From NCBI GenBank assembly GCA_026874595.1, contig CM049315.1, positions 38,522,164 to 38,586,163 on the forward strand: a DNA stretch of 64,000 bases. Direction: 5' to 3'. The translations under genes and the position numbers were made by a program. Shown here piece by piece: positions 26,260 through 36,300 of this stretch; positions within the stretch are counted from its first letter, which is position 1; each line of letters starts with the position of its first letter. The notes below the pieces were generated by a model, which saw only the letters and a list, made by a program, of their open reading frames with translations, was not told where the DNA came from and searched no databases. The stretch comes from Sipunculus nudus. Taxonomy: Eukaryota > Annelida > Sipuncula > Golfingiida > Sipunculidae.

Positions 26260-28900
26260 GGAGGAAAAGAGGTAAACGGTTTTGAGATATTGTCATGAGG
26301 TTTGATATTACTCTACTGAAAAGTCGCTGGCTTTGTCATACAATTATGTACAATTATTTTAAAAAATAATAGAATATTAAAATAGGTTAATTTAATATAT
26401 ACACCATCAGAAAGCACAAAGAACGTACCAGAATGATAATTATATATACTTTATGAGGTCTTATATGAATCCGATATACCTTTTATATTGTTTTTAAATT
26501 GAATGTTCTATGTTGCAAGCGATCTACATAAAACTCAAGTACGTATGCGGAAACCTGAGGGATGATTTTCGTTTGTATTAAAAGCGAGTGTGATGCGCAT
26601 GCGCAACATTCCAGTAGCCAAACCGTGTTGCTATATTGACAACTCACTCTGGCTCCCTATCGATTTATTTTCATTGCTATAACACATGTAGGAGTTAGAG
26701 GCGTAAATGTGTTAATGGGTATGAAATGGCCGAACAAATAATTGTTTTGATGTGCGGACGCGTGGAACAAAACCTACGGCATAGCTTTTGTTTTTCTTTC
26801 TTTACGAGGCGAGACACAAAACGTGGGATTCTGCCAGCGTATCATCAAGTGAAAATTGTTGGGGATGTAATAAAGCAAAAAGTGGTTGTACAGAATCTTG
26901 GAGCCACCCTGGACTTTTGTTTGTTAAGTGGAGGCTGTAATACGCAGTATGTATTATAACATAAGGCGTATCTCTAAGGTCAAACATCATTGACACCAGA
27001 TTCATGGACAAAGGCTATAACTGCTACAGTTCTGCACGCCTGGATTACCATAATGGCCACCTCCTGGGAGCCCCCGAAAAGAGCACGAACCACAGTGTCC
27101 ATTTAACAAAACAAAAAAAAAACTTTGTTACTGCACCACAATACGTAAAAAATTCTTTTTGTATATATCAATTGGGATCATCATCTGACCATTGGAAGCT
27201 TGGTTTTATTGAAGACATACAACCAGTTATAAATAACAATAATAATAATGATAATAATAATATTTATCTTATTAATAATAATACTACTACTACTAATAAT
27301 AATAATAATTATATAAACAATAAATTATATTATGAATTATATCAGACCTATAAGATTTTTTTTCTGCTGATCAATTATAACACAATCCCACTCCATAGAT
27401 TAACCATGCTTGTTACTTAGGTTCTCTTCAAGGTGTTTAGAATTAGATTATGCATGTAATAATTTATATATTTTGTGAACCTAACAATGAGATTAGCTCA
27501 TGAAAAAAAGAACCCTTGCGGAACATTGATAAACATGGAAAAGGTTATACCACCATACATTTTTATTTAATATTATTATCAACATGGGGCGAGGATGTGA
27601 GCTGTAGAAGATTCCCCATGCACTACTCTAGTGCCACAGTCACAACCGCAGTGTTTAGTTTTTTAATTGCTCACGAGAGGGCGTCCTACGGCAAAAAGCG
27701 CAGTGAGGAGTTTGCTCCATGTGTGAAAACTGATGGAAATATGTGCGATAACGGACGACACACATAAAAAGAATGATACAACATACACAGAAGGACTGTC
27801 GGAACATCTGCGTTGTCGTTTACATCTGCGTATTTGCATACCAAAAGGGATCACAGGTATACACAAGATAATGTAATATGAACCAGAAGCATTATCCTCG
27901 TTATCATTATCAGAGTATGTAAGATAAAAAGGGCCCAACGACCCATAGCTCACCTGTAATTTTTTCCTGTATGATAATACTGTAACATTTCGATATCAGA
28001 TAACATTTATTTTATCAGTTTTAATATATGTAGTTTGACACACCTGCTTCTATCATCTTTGAGCTGAATTCTAATTTAATTAAGTTTCATCAATCTGGTA
28101 TTACATTTTTTTTTAGTTTGAGAATTATTGATATGTCTAAAAAACCGAAGGCATTCATGAAAACCTAAACACGTGAAGAGTATACAGACGTGTATCTAAT
28201 GCAGGTGCACGCCATCTAAGGGGGACCAGATTCATATTTTTCTAACGTTGGTACATTTTCACTTTTCCATGATGTCATGAAATATTCTTGAAGGTTCCTC
28301 TCATTTTATGCAATTAAGAATTAATCTCATTTTTACACTTCGTTATAAAACATAAAGTATATAAAGACTGTGACCATGACTTTCGACCGAGGATTTCATT
28401 CACAGCGCAATGTACATGAAAAAAATTTTTTTTATTGTTTTATAATATGCTTTTTATTTTAACATGTTCAACATGAAGATTTTTTTTCTTTTACTTTAAA
28501 ACTATCATGTGGATACTCAATACAAACTAAGAAATAATTGATTCCAAATAGATGAATAAATGGAAAACGCTCTTTTATTATTATAAAAAAATTGAACTGG
28601 CCATATTGTGTTGATGCGAGACACAGTCCGCTCTTTTAAGGTATTGGAAAAATGCTTATTGCAACTCAGATTGTGCTTGGCGTCTGTGTAGTGAAATTAA
28701 GGAATATACATAACATTACATGTATAATTTAAACAACTAGATTATACAACTATTATGCAACTATGCAAATATGCAACGTTAATTTCCAATTAACGTACCT
28801 CACGCAGCGGTTATACACTGAAGTCGTCCCAGATCTCCTTGGTTTAAACCGCTGCTTTGTATAACGGGTGTCGCATATTTAAATTTGGAGCAGGATGCAC
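26260..28900. other. No recognised gene; AAT-rich simple repeat
   Basis: An imperfect (AAT)n/(ACT)n tract lies at 27236-27310 and creates an asparagine/threonine-rich frame that is not a gene. The remaining short frames show no domains. Confidence 0.4.
27236..27310 (+). repeat. Imperfect (AAT)n with (ACT)n interruption
   Basis: AAT/TAA trinucleotides broken by GAT, TATTTATCT and a run of ACT. They are responsible for the NNNNN frame at 27004-27420. Confidence 0.9.
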
Positions 28901-28964
28901 ATTGCGATACCATGTCCTCATTGGTCTGATTACATGTCTTTCATTATCCCAGAACTAGTGATGG

Positions 28965-29276
28965 TCACCCGGAGAAGCATATAAAGCAGCGGTTAAAACA
29001 AATGAGAGCTGGAGTGACAGCCGTGTATAACCGTATCCCGTGCCAAAAACAGTCAGCAGTGGAAAAGCAGCTAATTGAACGGTTCACAAAGTTTGCAAAA
29101 TGCTCTAGAAAAAAAATGACAAGTGGTGCAGCTCCCATCATCGGTCCGATAGGATTTCCTCCGCAGGGCTTGTTTATGTCCATGGTGTCACGTGCCCCGT
29201 CAGAATAATGACACGTGATCTTGATGCCTCGGTTCCATTGGTATTTGTAATTGTTCCCCAAGAATTCTGTCTTCAA
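28965..29276. other. GC-richer patch with overlapping frames on both strands (unresolved)
   Basis: A 103-codon minus frame and a 68-codon plus frame (29002-29208) overlap fully. Base composition is more balanced than the surroundings, and a plus-strand TATAAAG lies about 25 bases before the plus ATG. I recognise no domain in either. This may be a fragment of an exon or of a decayed mobile element. Confidence 0.2.
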
Positions 29277-29555
29277 ACCTTTAGGAAGTATTTAGGGTGG
29301 TTATATTAAGCACCCTCACCAAACTTGTAGAATCTTTTTCTGAAGCCCTGGACTTTGTGTGGACACCAGTTTCCTTTGGGGAACTTTCTGTGCTACAAGT
29401 AAGCGATAACACTCTTGTTGAGAAGACTGTCGGATTCCGAGTTATTTCCTGCCGTGGATATCTTAAAATGTACTCACTGATTTTAATTAAATTTAGTTGG
29501 AGGAATGAACATAGCGTTTGTAATTATCTGGGCGGGTCGGTTAGTTTTTTTTATA

Positions 29556-29591
29556 TTTTTTTTTGGGGGGGGGGGGGGGAGGGGGGGGGGG
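29556..29591 (+). repeat. T-run followed by G15-A-G11
   Basis: The T9G15AG11 structure gives the proline- and glycine-run frames on the two strands. The same T-then-G junction occurs at 3979-4005. Confidence 0.95.
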
Positions 29592-29760
29592 AAGACAGAG
29601 TATGAACAAAGGGGCGGTCTTTGATTTAATCTGGTTCAAGATCCGCATTTTAATTAAAACGATCCGTCCAAATATTATATCTATTTCACTTTCCTCCGAT
29701 GGTGCAATTTTGTACAAAATTTTATTGAAATTCATTTATAACACCCGATTTTTAACACCC

Positions 29761-29825
29761 CCCACCACACACACACACCATCACACACAAGACCGGCACA
29801 GTCTAAAACACACACACACACACCG
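29761..29825 (+). repeat. (CA)n-rich tract
   Basis: Two CA blocks separated by a short mixed spacer. Confidence 0.9.
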
Positions 29826-29829
29826 ATCC

Positions 29830-31180
29830 CCACCATCGTCGTAGGCGGAGATAGTGAGGGCTGCAGTAGATTATTGCCAAATGGTGGGATTTCTGCATGT
29901 CTAACTGAGGGGTCAGAAGGTTTAAATTACCTTTAAATTGACGTTTCAAGATGTTTTAATCTGATAATGGGTCCCGGGCACGGGAACTGCTTTTTCTCTA
30001 AAGGCAGGGTCTCTCCTTTTGTCAAAATGACATATTTAGTATTCTATTGATTTTTATAAAACTTGACACAGAAATACGACTTTACACAGAATATATACCT
30101 CGATAATATCGGGATGTTGTACATTCAGAGTTTATCCCTGTAAATAAATTCACCGCATGGATTTTTGTTTGCCTCTTGTCCGCCAGGGGACAGCACGGTG
30201 ATAACGCCTGTTCGAATTAATAAAATTTGGAAAAAAAAAAAAAAAACATGACGCATTCTTAGGGATTGAGAACGATGTTCTCAGTTCTTTTGGCGTATTC
30301 TAAACAGCCACATTTGTGTATTAGAGGAATCGATGGGCCAAAGTTAATTGACTGGGGTCATCATATCGGTTATGCATTTCCTTCATAGAGTATAGAATTG
30401 TATCCGACGCAGGGTGCAAGCCATGGCCCGTAGAGCCGATTCATCCCAATTAAATCTCAATGACCCATTAGAAACATAAAATATCTTAGGGTGAGCCTTA
30501 ACATGTATTGTTGCTCGAATAGTTCACGATTAAACACTTCACCACAGAGTATGTGTGGCTGACTTTCATGATTCCATTAGAAAGGTTGATTACCAATTAA
30601 AAACACATTTTCTCTTACCTGAGGTTACAATATATAAAACGCCCAACCTTATGCAATAAGACAACAGGTTCTGTTAACGTAAAATGTAGTTTATTCAAAA
30701 TCTAATACAAGAATTCTATTATTCGTTATTCAAAATATAAAAAGTACGTCAATAGAGAACATAGCTTCAGTTTATCTGAGAAAATGGTCTTTTTCATATG
30801 TCCTGTATTTTTTTCAAGTTTATTTATTTGGTTGAGTGTTTTCACCCATTTTTGTGTATATCAGGAGTGTATTTGCTTGTTTTTATGTTTTTTTATAGTC
30901 CATATAAAATGTGGTTGTCTTTTTTTCCCGGGATTCAATTCATGTTATTCACGAGAAGAAAATTATCGCAAAAACTTAAACCTACTTTATTAAGAGGTCC
31001 AATGATAGTAAGCAAAATTGAAAAGAAAAATGTTGACATGAATAAACATATATATCATTTAAGATTGTTTAATATTTTTGTCAATAAGATTTGTGCACAT
31101 AATATTTGATGTATTTTATTCACATGAAAATAGTAATACTCTATGTATAGACCTTTTGTATTGTAAGATCGCAAATGTAG
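29830..31180. other. No recognised gene
   Basis: A run of 16 A lies at 30231-30246, with no upstream retroposon body recognised. Short frames only. Confidence 0.4.
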
Positions 31181-31189
31181 GACCCTGGC

Positions 31190-31250
31190 AAAATGACGAA
31201 AAAGTGGAAATCGCGATATTTTACCCCACGAATATGAAGCCGAGAACAGA
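31190..31250. repeat. Right-end fragment of the MITE family seen at 32017-32460
   Basis: GGAAATCGCGATATTTTACC, then CACGAATATGAAGCCGAGAAC matches the right end at 32410-32455 (AAATCGCGAAATTTCAG, CTCGCGAATATGAAGCCAACC). Confidence 0.6.
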
Positions 31251-32016
31251 ATACTAAATCTTGAATCATAAATCTTGAGCACCTCTCCACCTCCTGGGAG
31301 AGCCCAGAAGCGATCAGATTTAAGTTTGAATGCTCAACAGTTCTATAGCAAGCTGTTAGTTGACGTAGAGAAGTCCTCTTTAGTTTTCCAGGAGTATTTA
31401 TGGCGCCCGTGACTGGCATCAAAAGGTGTGACTGTGGCAGTAGATAATGTGTCAAACTGCAAAAAAATGATCAAATATGAAATATGCAAAATCAACAATG
31501 TCTTTATTCTTGTGAGTTGTGAATTTTGCGCTTGAAATAAATTTACCCCACCACAATTGATATATTGGAATATATGTTCATTTTAATAGTATCAAATATT
31601 CATACCTATCACTATGTGGGACAAATTATAGTTTTCTCACGGGAAACAAGATGTCTTCAATAATGATTTCACGCGGCCATTACCCTCTCAATGTCGGGGA
31701 TGAGTCTCTCTGTTTGTCTTTCTGTTTGTATGCAAGTAAACGTATGTATGTGACTAAAACATCACATTTGAACTTGGCTTTCTCAGGCTTTCTCGAAGAT
31801 GTTCCTGTAACCATATCCCCGATTTCAGTTTAATATAAAAATAAATTAAATTACAGTTCCCACTTCACTCCCCAGATACCAGCAGAGCGAGAGTCCGCAG
31901 TCTATGGCTATTTTCTTATTTTTGCTTTCAAACCTTCGATCCACAGGCGATCAGCGTCGTGTTGTGGATTTAGGCCTACTATATCGGCCACAAACACATA
32001 AATGTTGTTGAATGGA

Positions 32017-32460
32017 ATACTGTGGTTGCCTTTTTGTTCGCGAGGGTTTTAATTTCGCGATATTCGCGAATGGGAAATAATCGCGAAAATGAAACCCTCG
32101 GGAATAATCGGCCAATTGAGAATGTTCTTCTTATTTAGTGTAATCAATACTTGTATGTTAATAGGTTAGAACAGAGAGAATTTTTTTAATAAATTACATC
32201 CTTGCAGGTATAGGGAAATTTAAACCTTAAATTTGAACTAAACCACCTATGCTGTGTGTACTGGCCCATCATTATATAAGAAAATGTCACAAACGCATGA
32301 CCTATTCTCATTTTATAAAACACAAAGGTATATGGTTTTGCCAAAGATTTGATATACTAGTAGGTTCTTGTGAGATCGCGAAAATGAAACCCTCGCAAAA
32401 CATTAAAAATGGAAAAATCGCGAAATTTCAGCCTCGCGAATATGAAGCCAACCACAGTAT
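32017..32460. mobile_element. MITE-like element, 444 bp, inverted ends with TA flanks
   Basis: The left end TACTGTGGTTGCC, then TTCGCGAGGGTTTTAATTTC mirrors the right end (reverse complement of CTCGCGAATATGAAGCCAACCACAGTA). If TA is the duplicated target, the ends start CTGTGGTTG, which fits a Tc1/mariner-derived non-autonomous element. Extra inverted and direct TTCGCGA motifs lie inside. The interior has no transposase frame; the 124-codon frame at 32249-32623 only crosses its right edge. Confidence 0.75.
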
Positions 32461-33071
32461 GGGAACAAAATCCATGGTGAGCGCGTGCGACTTTACCGAT
32501 ACATTGAATTTTGGACAAGCAAAATTGTTGCACTCCCTAAAAATGGGTTTACATGCTGGGTGTCTATTACGCAATGACCACATGAATTTTTCTTCACACA
32601 AATGTGGGATAAATACGCTATAGGCCTGTAATGCAAACAAAAACTTTCTTTTTGTTTCCCTATGATTGAATTGAGGCGGAATGACCGAGCTTCCCCAAAA
32701 TTTGAAACTCGCAACATATAAAAACGGAAAGGCGGGGTTGAGAGTAAGAATATACATTTGTTATCCTTCTTAATTACTTATTTTACGATGCTCAGATTTA
32801 ATACAAACCTATGATATATCTCGCTGTAACCATGTATAATGGTTGGGCTGAAGAACCGGAATCGGGCGATATTACAAGCAAGACGACTAGGCTGGCGGGA
32901 AACAGTCAAAGTGACACACGGACCATAAGGGGGACAGATCCAACAATATTTTTTCCATTTTTTACATTTAAATCATAGGCGTGGGACAGAGGGGCGATCC
33001 CCCCCCCCCCAACTTACAAGAATGGGATAGTTTTCGATGAGCCATTGGCCTCAAAGGTATAAGGACAGAAG

Positions 33072-33194
33072 CGGATCCAGGGGAGGGTCCAGGGACCTGC
33101 CCATTTTTCAGCCGCCGCAAACCTTTTTTTGGGGGTTTCAGACCAGTTTTTGCGACCTGTACCGCCCGTTTTCCGGACAATCTTGAATCCGCCC
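33072..33194. mobile_element. Short MITE-like element (about 123 bp) with CAGAAG flanks
   Basis: It begins CGGATCCAGGGGAGGGTCC and ends TCTTGAATCCGCCC; the ends are inverted relatives (GCGGATCCAG/GCGGATTCAAG). The hexamer CAGAAG lies directly on both sides (33066-33071 and 33195-33200), consistent with a target-site duplication. No coding capacity. Confidence 0.6.
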
Positions 33195-33757
33195 CAGAAG
33201 GAAATGTGCCTATTTACAAATTAACAACCTGTGACAACTTACTAGTGCTCTTTTTTTCTATTTTGATCTCATTATATTTTATAATTAAATACAACTCATT
33301 GCAATTATTTGTTAACACTATCATCATCCCATTCCAAACATCACAACTCAGTGCCAAGGAATTCTAGAATTCATTCATTCATCTATTTATTATCCAACCC
33401 GTTTTTTTATATTATGTTTACAAGTACCTATATTATGGCAGGTTATCTTATCAAAATTACTTGGATTCGCAAGCATAAGTTACCGAATGACTGGTACACT
33501 GGGTATTTTGCATTGAACCTTGTCATGATTTCTTTGTGGTCATGCATAAAGCAATCATGATAGTTATTTGTATTATCACTACTAGAAGTTTAATCACACT
33601 GTGTTAATACTAACCAAGCACAGAATGCTTAGAATGAAATGCTTAAGCTTAGAATGTTCATGTAATGATGCCGAGATAATATTGTAATTGTGATTATGTA
33701 TCCATTACCACCAATAGAAGCTCTGCAATACAGTCATTTTTATATGTTTATTTACAA

Positions 33758-34062
33758 ACTAGCAATTACCCGTGCTACGCACGGTTCTGGGCGAGCATTT
33801 AGTTCTGATTTCAAACAGTCTGCCATAGTTTCATGTCTTGGGTGTACAATGTTACTGTCTCTTTGAATCCGACATTTGGTATAAGTGTTCTTTCTCTGAG
33901 TTAACCTTGTCGGAGTCTGAATGACCTGGACGAATACGTTCTTGTCCGAATGGTGTCCGACAAACACGGAGCATATGTATGTAAAAAAATCACGGCAAAC
34001 CGTAGTGTCAGAGGAGACGTGTAAATTCACACAAATCGCGTTACGCTATTAACATATAGATC
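33758..34062. repeat. Dispersed repeat, copy 1 (ACCCGTGCTACGCACGG start)
   Basis: It starts AACTAGCAATTACCCGTGC and ends CGTTACGCTATTAACATATAGAT. The last 110 bases recur at 34960-35071. Contains the small hairpin CCGTGCTACGCACGG. Confidence 0.65.
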
Positions 34063-34954
34063 CATTATATGCATGGTGTTATGCATAAAACTCCAATTGA
34101 AGCCGAGAGGTTGGCAGGAGAATTTTCGAAGAATTTGATATGTTTAATAAAATCATTTTTATATGAAAATATATATTATGCTGAACATCGCCATTTAAAG
34201 TTGCCCTCCGCGCCCGTGAATCCGCCAGTAAAGGAACCTGTTATCTTGCATGGTGGTACAGTACAGCGCTGAGACATGATCTCGATAATTGCATTCCGGT
34301 TATAACGCACAAAAACTGAGCACTCACATGGTCGGGCAATCCCGCTGCGCAAAAGTTCGTGGTAGCATTATATTATGTGGTACATTTAATGGCTGTATAT
34401 ATTTTTAAATATCACGCACTCCTTTCTGTTTGAAAGCTGAGCCAATGTTTTCCAGTGAGACAGTCACTGCGTTCAGGCAGTGTGTTAAACCCGGATCCCA
34501 CTCCGGATCCCGGAACCCAAGAAAAATATGTAATTCTTAAACTCTCATGGTATTTGTCCAGATATTTTAGCATAATCGTATTTAAAAACATTTTATATTA
34601 TGTTTGATTAAAACATAAAAAAATAGTCTGTTTAGCAACAAAATTTGATAAAAAAAAAAACACTTCCGGACTTTGATCATTTTCCTCACGCGAGATCTCC
34701 TTGTGCACAATAGACCTTTTCGCTGCGCGGAGGTTGCCTTTTGAGAAGGGATCACCAATGGGGATTATTTCGGGCCGGTCACCGCAAATTTAAGAAAAGC
34801 CCAGATAGGGCCCCCGGAGAAAAACTCTGTCCCGCTATCAAACACTCTGTGGCCAGGCCCGAAGGCACAAAGAAAAGAGGCGCCCGTGGGGGAGCAAATA
34901 TTAAAATTATTAATTATGCACGCAATACACAAATATTGCAAATAAAAGTGGGTA

Positions 34955-35071
34955 GAATCTCTTCGGACAAACCCTGAGCATATGTATATCAGAAATCATG
35001 GTAAACCGTACGGTAGTATCAGAGGAGATACGGAAAATCACAAAAATCGCCTTACGCTATTAATATATAGA
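34955..35071. repeat. Dispersed repeat, copy 2 (right part only)
   Basis: It matches copy 1 from CGGACAAAC through GAGCATATGTAT, GGTAAACCGTA, TCAGAGGAGA, AAATCGC and TTACGCTATTAA to TATATAGAT. The left part is missing or replaced by the GC-richer 34700-34900 stretch. Confidence 0.65.
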
Positions 35072-35342
35072 TGCTATCTGGTCTGTGATTATAATTGTAA
35101 ATATGATTGTTTGTGCCAATACTTTTTGTGTGTGTGTGTATATAAGCAGGCATATGGATGAAGAATGCATAACTAATCTGCATCTGACAAATCTCCACCA
35201 GAGGTCATTCCGATGCGTAATGCGTACGCTGACAGTTGGCTGGCGAAACCGACCTCTGGCGCAGAACGGTTGCTAGTATCGTAAAACTAAGCTCTCAGAT
35301 AAAAGAGGTAAACAAATATGACGGTGATCTGGTTAACCCCGG

Positions 35343-35539
35343 CTGCACCGATAATAAGCACGTCCAGTTATAACACACGTGTGGATGTGATGACCTGCAC
35401 ACAATTATAACCGTGTGCTGCTCTTCGCCTGCACCGATAATAAGCACGTCCAGTTATAACACACGTGTGGATGTGATGACCTGCACACAATTATAACCGT
35501 GTGCTGCTCTTCGCCTGCACACGGTCATTATCGGTGCAG
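35343..35539. repeat. Perfect 86-bp tandem duplication ending in an inverted partial copy
   Basis: Unit 1 (35343-35428) and unit 2 (35429-35514) appear identical. Unit 2 is followed by ACGGTCATTATCGGTGCAG, whose end is the reverse complement of the unit start CTGCACCGATAAT. The whole block is therefore closed by 13-bp inverted ends. Related GTTATAA/TTATAAC and CACACGTG-like motifs inside make it hairpin-prone. Confidence 0.9.
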
Positions 35540-35540
35540 A

Positions 35541-35758
35541 TTTTTGCATCGGTCGTTAACCCTGTCAAGAATGCATATTGGTACAAATTCAGATTGATTC
35601 CTAGTGTCTTTATCAACGGCTTACTGTGACAGAAAAAGAAAAACAAAGTCTATTATGGAAAAAATGCCACAGACCCAAAGTTCTAACAATACGATTTACA
35701 TTTACAAGTAAAATTGCAGGATTACAATTATGAACAATTTAGAATTTAAAAAAATGAA

Positions 35759-35790
<32 letters not shown>

Positions 35791-36132
35791 TAATAACAAT
35801 AATGGTCCTTGAAAACCAAGTAATCTTAAAAACCAAGAATGGAACAATAAGTAATGAGACTTGTGCTGATTTTTACTGTACTGTATAGCGTATAGCTATA
35901 TTGTTTGGAAAGTGTTTTTGCATCGGTCGTTAACCCTGTCAAGAATGCATATTGGTACAAATTCAGATTGATTCCTAGTGTCTTTATCAACGGCTTACTG
36001 TGACAGAAAAAGAAAAACAAAGTCTATTATGGAAAAAATGCCACAGACCCAAAGTTCTAACAATACGATTTACATTTACAAGTAAAATTGCAGGATTACA
36101 ATTATGAACAATTTAGAATTAAAAAAAATGAA

Positions 36133-36176
<44 letters not shown>

Positions 36177-36300
36177 TAATAACAATAATGGTCCTTGAAA
36201 ACCAAGTAATCTTAAAAACCAAGAATGGAACAATAAGTAATGAGACTTGTGCTGATTTTTACTGTACTGTATAGCGTATAGCTATATTGTTTGGAAAGTG
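35541..36300. repeat. Near-perfect tandem duplication, 374-bp and 386-bp copies
   Basis: Copy 1 is 35541-35914 and copy 2 is 35915-36300. Both begin TTTTTGCATCGGTCGTTAAC and end GCTATATTGTTTGGAAAGTG. The main difference is the length of the internal (AAT)n tract (35760-35790 and 36131-36173), plus one or two single-base changes. The frame at 35826-36020 spans the junction and is not a gene. Confidence 0.95.

Noticed and set aside
27004-27420. 138-codon asparagine/threonine-rich frame
   Set aside because: Half of it is the (AAT)n tract; the rest has no recognisable domain.
29297-29844. Glycine-run and proline-run frames
   Set aside because: Generated by the G15AG11 homopolymer and CA repeats.
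30231-30246. Poly-A run as a retroposon tail
   Set aside because: No element body, A/B boxes or flanking duplication could be found upstream.
32249-32757. Overlapping frames on both strands
   Set aside because: Cross the right end of the MITE and its flank; no domain, and the strands conflict.
34741-34977. 78-codon basic frame in GC-richer DNA
   Set aside because: It lacks an ATG at its start (opens with TTG) and ends inside a dispersed repeat copy.
35826-36020. 64-codon minus frame
   Set aside because: Spans the junction of two tandem copies; an artefact of duplication.
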